From: Polydactylus sextarius
Lineage: Eukaryota; Chordata; Actinopteri; Polynemidae
Length of the DNA: 64,000 nucleotides
NCBI GenBank assembly: GCA_016801845.1
Contig: CM028916.1
Span: 14,690,014-14,754,013 of the forward strand
Direction: 5' to 3'
Position numbers and translations under genes: made by a program. Numbering within the stretch: position 1 is the first letter of the stretch; every line of letters starts with the position of its first letter. Shown one piece after another: positions 62,701-64,000 of this stretch. The notes below the pieces were generated by a model. It was not told the origin of the DNA. It made no database searches and saw nothing but the letters and a program-made list of their open reading frames with translations.

Positions 62701-63824
62701 CTCTTTATTCTATCCACACTAAATCCCCTGTGGGAAGTGAGAGCTGATCACAGAGAAGCCTCCTCTGATCCTCTCAATGCCATCGTCAACATGTCTTATT
62801 CACAAAAATAATAATACAAATGGTTTATATTGAAAACCATCTTTGGACTAAATGAGCTCTTTGTAGGCTCTTTATGTACGAGCCTGTTCCTCGGTAACTC
62901 ATCAAAATAAACATTAGCGTTGGAAAACCTTTTATTTGATCAGCACTTTTTGTATCAGTTAAACTGTCTGGTTTTCTCTTTTGTAACTGGGATGGTACAC
63001 TCTAAAAAAGTCTCTCTTCAGGACCTTTCGTGTTTGAGGTAGACACATAACATGTATTCTAGTTTAATTTGCAGAATCAGATCAAATTCAAGTTTCAGAC
63101 TTTTTTATTTTTTATTTTTTATGAAAGCGAAAGGATGTGATGTGATGAAAAAAAAATACCATAACACTTTTTTTTTTTTAGAAACTGAAGAATACATCTG
63201 TTTGAAATGGAACCAGTCTTAAATTCTTTATGGATTTCTTTATAGGTCTTTTAAATTTGCAGTGTTTTAAAAATTCTTGTTTTTTTTAAGGGTGCACACT
63301 GAAATGAAACTAAAACTGAAACACTCAAACTGAACCGTTGGGGCTACTGAGGCTATTTACTTTACTTTGATGAAATCGATCCAACCCCTCTCCTATCAGG
63401 TTACATTCTGTCAGTCACATGTTCCAAGAAGAAGGAGAATGAGTGGGGCAGATGATTGAACAGAGGCTTAACTGTCCACTTGAGTGTGCGAGCCACCTAC
63501 AAAACATGTAAAGATACATGGTTTTCAGAATGAAATATATAAATTCTGTGGTCTTTATATTAAGTATTAGCATTAAGTATTTAATGCTTTTTAAAACACT
63601 GTTTCTTAGCTCTTCCACGCATGAACAGCACTGTTACCTTTTACTGACTGCTTGGTGAAATCTAAAATGCTGTGTATGTTTGTCCCTGTTTTGTCTCCAG
63701 ATAGCTCAGATAACCTGAATAAGAAATTCTCCACTGCCTTTTCCATCATCGGCATGTTTTCCTCCCACGCTGTCAGCAACCTGAGCATCTTCTTCTGTGC
63801 TGAGATCACACCCACCGTGATCAG
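34752..63824 (+). CDS. slc22a23: Solute carrier family 22 member 23, first nine coding exons (3' end outside window)
   Basis: Nine plus-strand exons join in frame to about 493 residues: 34752-35189, 41883-41986, 42080-42234, 55442-55610, 58050-58165, 60344-60446, 61239-61474, 62354-62386, 63701-63824. Segments IDGSVLPFLGGFGKYQKQLI, VLTWIPALFIGFSQYSDNFL, CDSAWKVHIAKFSLLVGSIF, FSTLRFFEGFCLAGI, GYGIHHCFARSMM, GRRGGLL-FMI-TALASLLQLGLLN and FFCAEITPTVIR are near-identical to human SLC22A23 as remembered. The family is a 12-helix major-facilitator-type transporter of organic ions; SLC22A23 is an orphan of unknown substrate. It has a large glycosylatable first extracellular loop. The human protein is about 686 residues, so the last transmembrane part and the cytoplasmic tail lie beyond the right edge. 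Confidence 0.95.
35190..41882 (+). other. slc22a23 intron 1
   Basis: 6.7 kb. Contains T-runs (37,762-37,785; 38,152-38,168) and a LINE-2 tail relic at about 38.0-38.2 kb. No other gene recognised; frames such as the one at 40,434-40,943 have no recognisable motif. Confidence 0.8.
38005..38222 (+). mobile_element. LINE-2 3' tail relic
   Basis: Shares the motif CCGGTCGAGGCAGATG, GAGTCTGGTTCTGCTGGAGG, TTGCCAAG-GCTTGCTCA and a terminal GAATTGAATT with the L2 copy in the dsp intron, in the same plus orientation. Only the last ~200 bp remain. Confidence 0.82.
41883..41986 (+). CDS. slc22a23: slc22a23 exon 2
   Basis: 104 nt encoding WSLVCDSAWKVHIAKFSLLV then GSIFGYLVFGILADW (Trp split TG|G). TM2. 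Acceptor ctctacag, donor TTG|GTAAGT. Confidence 0.96.
42080..42234 (+). CDS. slc22a23: slc22a23 exon 3
   Basis: 155 nt encoding FGRHPVLIISVLFMLVFGLT to LRFFEGFCLAGITLSLYVL. The TM2-TM3 loop reads ADWFGRHPV, against ADWVGRRPV in human. Preceded by a 93-bp intron. Donor TCA|GTAAGT. Confidence 0.96.
47611..47648. repeat. (TG)19 microsatellite
   Basis: 38 bases of perfect tg dinucleotide. Confidence 0.97.
51236..51560 (+). mobile_element. Possible LTR-retroelement remnant (LTR-like)
   Basis: A TATA-like CTATATATAAAC at about 51,418 is followed ~50 bp later by a stretch ending GACTTTATTTG, then T/A-rich DNA and GGTATCGTCAGTGGGATCC, which looks like a leader or primer-binding region. No coding region follows and no second LTR was found in the window. 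Weakly supported by element order only; it could equally be unique sequence. Confidence 0.25.
52351..53045. mobile_element. Candidate non-autonomous DNA transposon with imperfect terminal inverted repeats
   Basis: The left end reads AGCCCCGTTTCCAC..GGTAATAATATAGGAAC. The reverse complement of the right end reads AGCCGTGTTTTCAC..GGTAACTTTTCAGGAAC, giving ~45-bp imperfect inverted repeats about 690 bp apart. Internal GGAAC/GTTCC palindromic segments (GAGGAACAGTTCCCGAGG) add hairpin potential. No transposase frame. A clean target-site duplication was not found, so family and exact ends are open. Confidence 0.55.
55442..55610 (+). CDS. slc22a23: slc22a23 exon 4
   Basis: 169 nt encoding RIELCLPGWRFSMTMVANFV then VLGGQLLMPGVAYLCGDWQV and LQAVIICPLLLMVSYIW. 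Matches human IELCPPGKRFMITMVASFV. Donor CTG|GTAAGA. Confidence 0.95.
55611..58049 (+). other. slc22a23 intron 4
   Basis: 2.4 kb. Several overlapping open frames at 56.6-57.1 kb have no recognisable motif. Nothing else recognised. Confidence 0.8.
58050..58165 (+). CDS. slc22a23: slc22a23 exon 5
   Basis: 116 nt encoding IFPESLRWLLATQQYYRSKW to NQANPDNILA. Human IFPESLRWLMATQQF..KNRMNPEGDI. Donor CAG|GTAACA. Start of the central cytoplasmic loop. Confidence 0.93.
58166..60343 (+). other. slc22a23 intron 5
   Basis: 2.2 kb, with an A-run at 58,800-58,812 and a (TA)n tract at 59,663-59,693. No gene recognised. Confidence 0.8.
59663..59693. repeat. (TA)n microsatellite
   Basis: About 15 perfect ta units. 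Confidence 0.95.
60344..60446 (+). CDS. slc22a23: slc22a23 exon 6
   Basis: 103 nt encoding ELQRALQKKPKKTCIVKMVG then TRNLWKNIVVLCVNS. Human ELEKELSRRPKKVCIVKVVGTRNLWKNIVVLCVNS. Donor CTC|GTAAGT. Confidence 0.95.
60447..61238 (+). other. slc22a23 intron 6
   Basis: 792 bp containing a short (GT)n at about 60,559-60,579 and a pyrimidine-rich 3' half. No other feature. Confidence 0.85.
61239..61474 (+). CDS. slc22a23: slc22a23 exon 7
   Basis: 236 nt encoding LTGYGIHHCFARSMMEPEAR through YVDYYTMAGIAVASCIALCP to LASLLQLGLLN. Donor ACC|GTGAGT, phase 1. Confidence 0.96.
61475..62353 (+). other. slc22a23 intron 7
   Basis: 879 bp, AT-rich, nothing recognised. Confidence 0.85.
62354..62386 (+). CDS. 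slc22a23: slc22a23 exon 8, 33-nt microexon
   Basis: Acceptor ctgctctag, then TGCTCGGGAAGTACAG.., giving LLGKYSDHLNI, with donor TAA|GTATGA. Both phases (1) fit exons 7 and 9, and GKYS-H aligns with human IGKYSQH. Confidence 0.88.
62387..63700 (+). other. slc22a23 intron 8
   Basis: 1.3 kb, AT-rich with T-runs near 63,110 and 63,170. Nothing recognised. Confidence 0.85.
63701..63824 (+). CDS. slc22a23: slc22a23 exon 9
   Basis: 124 nt encoding NSSDNLNKKFSTAFSIIGMF then SSHAVSNLSIFFCAEITPTV-IR. Human KDKFSIAFSIVGMFASHAVGSLSVFFCAEITPTVIR. Donor CAG|GTAAGG, phase 2; continues outside the window. Confidence 0.95.
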
Positions 63825-64000
63825 GTAAGGCCACCAAAACCTTGGGACTGTACCGTCACAAGACAAAAAGGAAATGCTTGTGTATTTTTTTTATATTATG
63901 AGGAGTCAATTATATTTTCCTATGCATTACAAATGCTTTATTATTGAACTTGTGGGCACAAGTCCATTATTTGTATGTATTTGCTCTCAGAAATGTATTA

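Overview
This is a window of vertebrate nuclear DNA, almost certainly from a ray-finned (teleost) fish. Three multi-exon genes are interrupted by GT-AG introns. Long (CA)n, (TA)n and (CAGT)n microsatellites and fish-type LINE-2 tails lie between and inside them. There are no bacterial features (no operons, CRISPR, IS elements or phage). Exon boundaries below were placed by hand from splice consensus, reading-frame continuity and remembered human protein sequences; no alignment was run.

Layout. (1) About 1-10.8 kb, minus strand: the 5' part of a tensin gene, closest to TNS3. Six coding exons at 1-3235 encode the phosphatase-like domain and the start of the C2 domain, and the gene runs off the left edge. 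A probable non-coding first exon and promoter lie at about 10.54-11.0 kb. (2) 12.4-28.4 kb, minus strand: a complete 24-exon desmoplakin gene (dsp) with a predicted product of 2702 residues (plakin head, coiled-coil rod, three plakin-repeat domains, Gly-Ser-Arg tail). (3) 28.4-34.7 kb: intergenic DNA between the divergent dsp and slc22a23 starts. (4) 34.75-64 kb, plus strand: the first nine coding exons of slc22a23, an orphan SLC22-family transporter, which runs off the right edge.

Role of the genes. Tensin links integrin adhesions to actin and desmoplakin links desmosomes to intermediate filaments, so both are adhesion-cytoskeleton adaptors. Slc22a23 is a multi-pass membrane protein of unknown substrate. 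Nothing in the sequence ties the three into one pathway; they are ordinary neighbours.

The most informative observations concern dsp splicing and architecture. A near-perfect internal donor in exon 23 falls after residue 1194 and matches the mammalian DSPII/DSPIa alternative donor. The rod appears to lack one of two tandem ~156-residue segments present in human desmoplakin. One intron uses a GC donor, and one acceptor is a CAGCAG tandem. Transposon relics include two LINE-2 3' ends, a ~690 bp inverted-repeat element and a weak LTR-like stretch. I found no sign of an undescribed multi-gene system.
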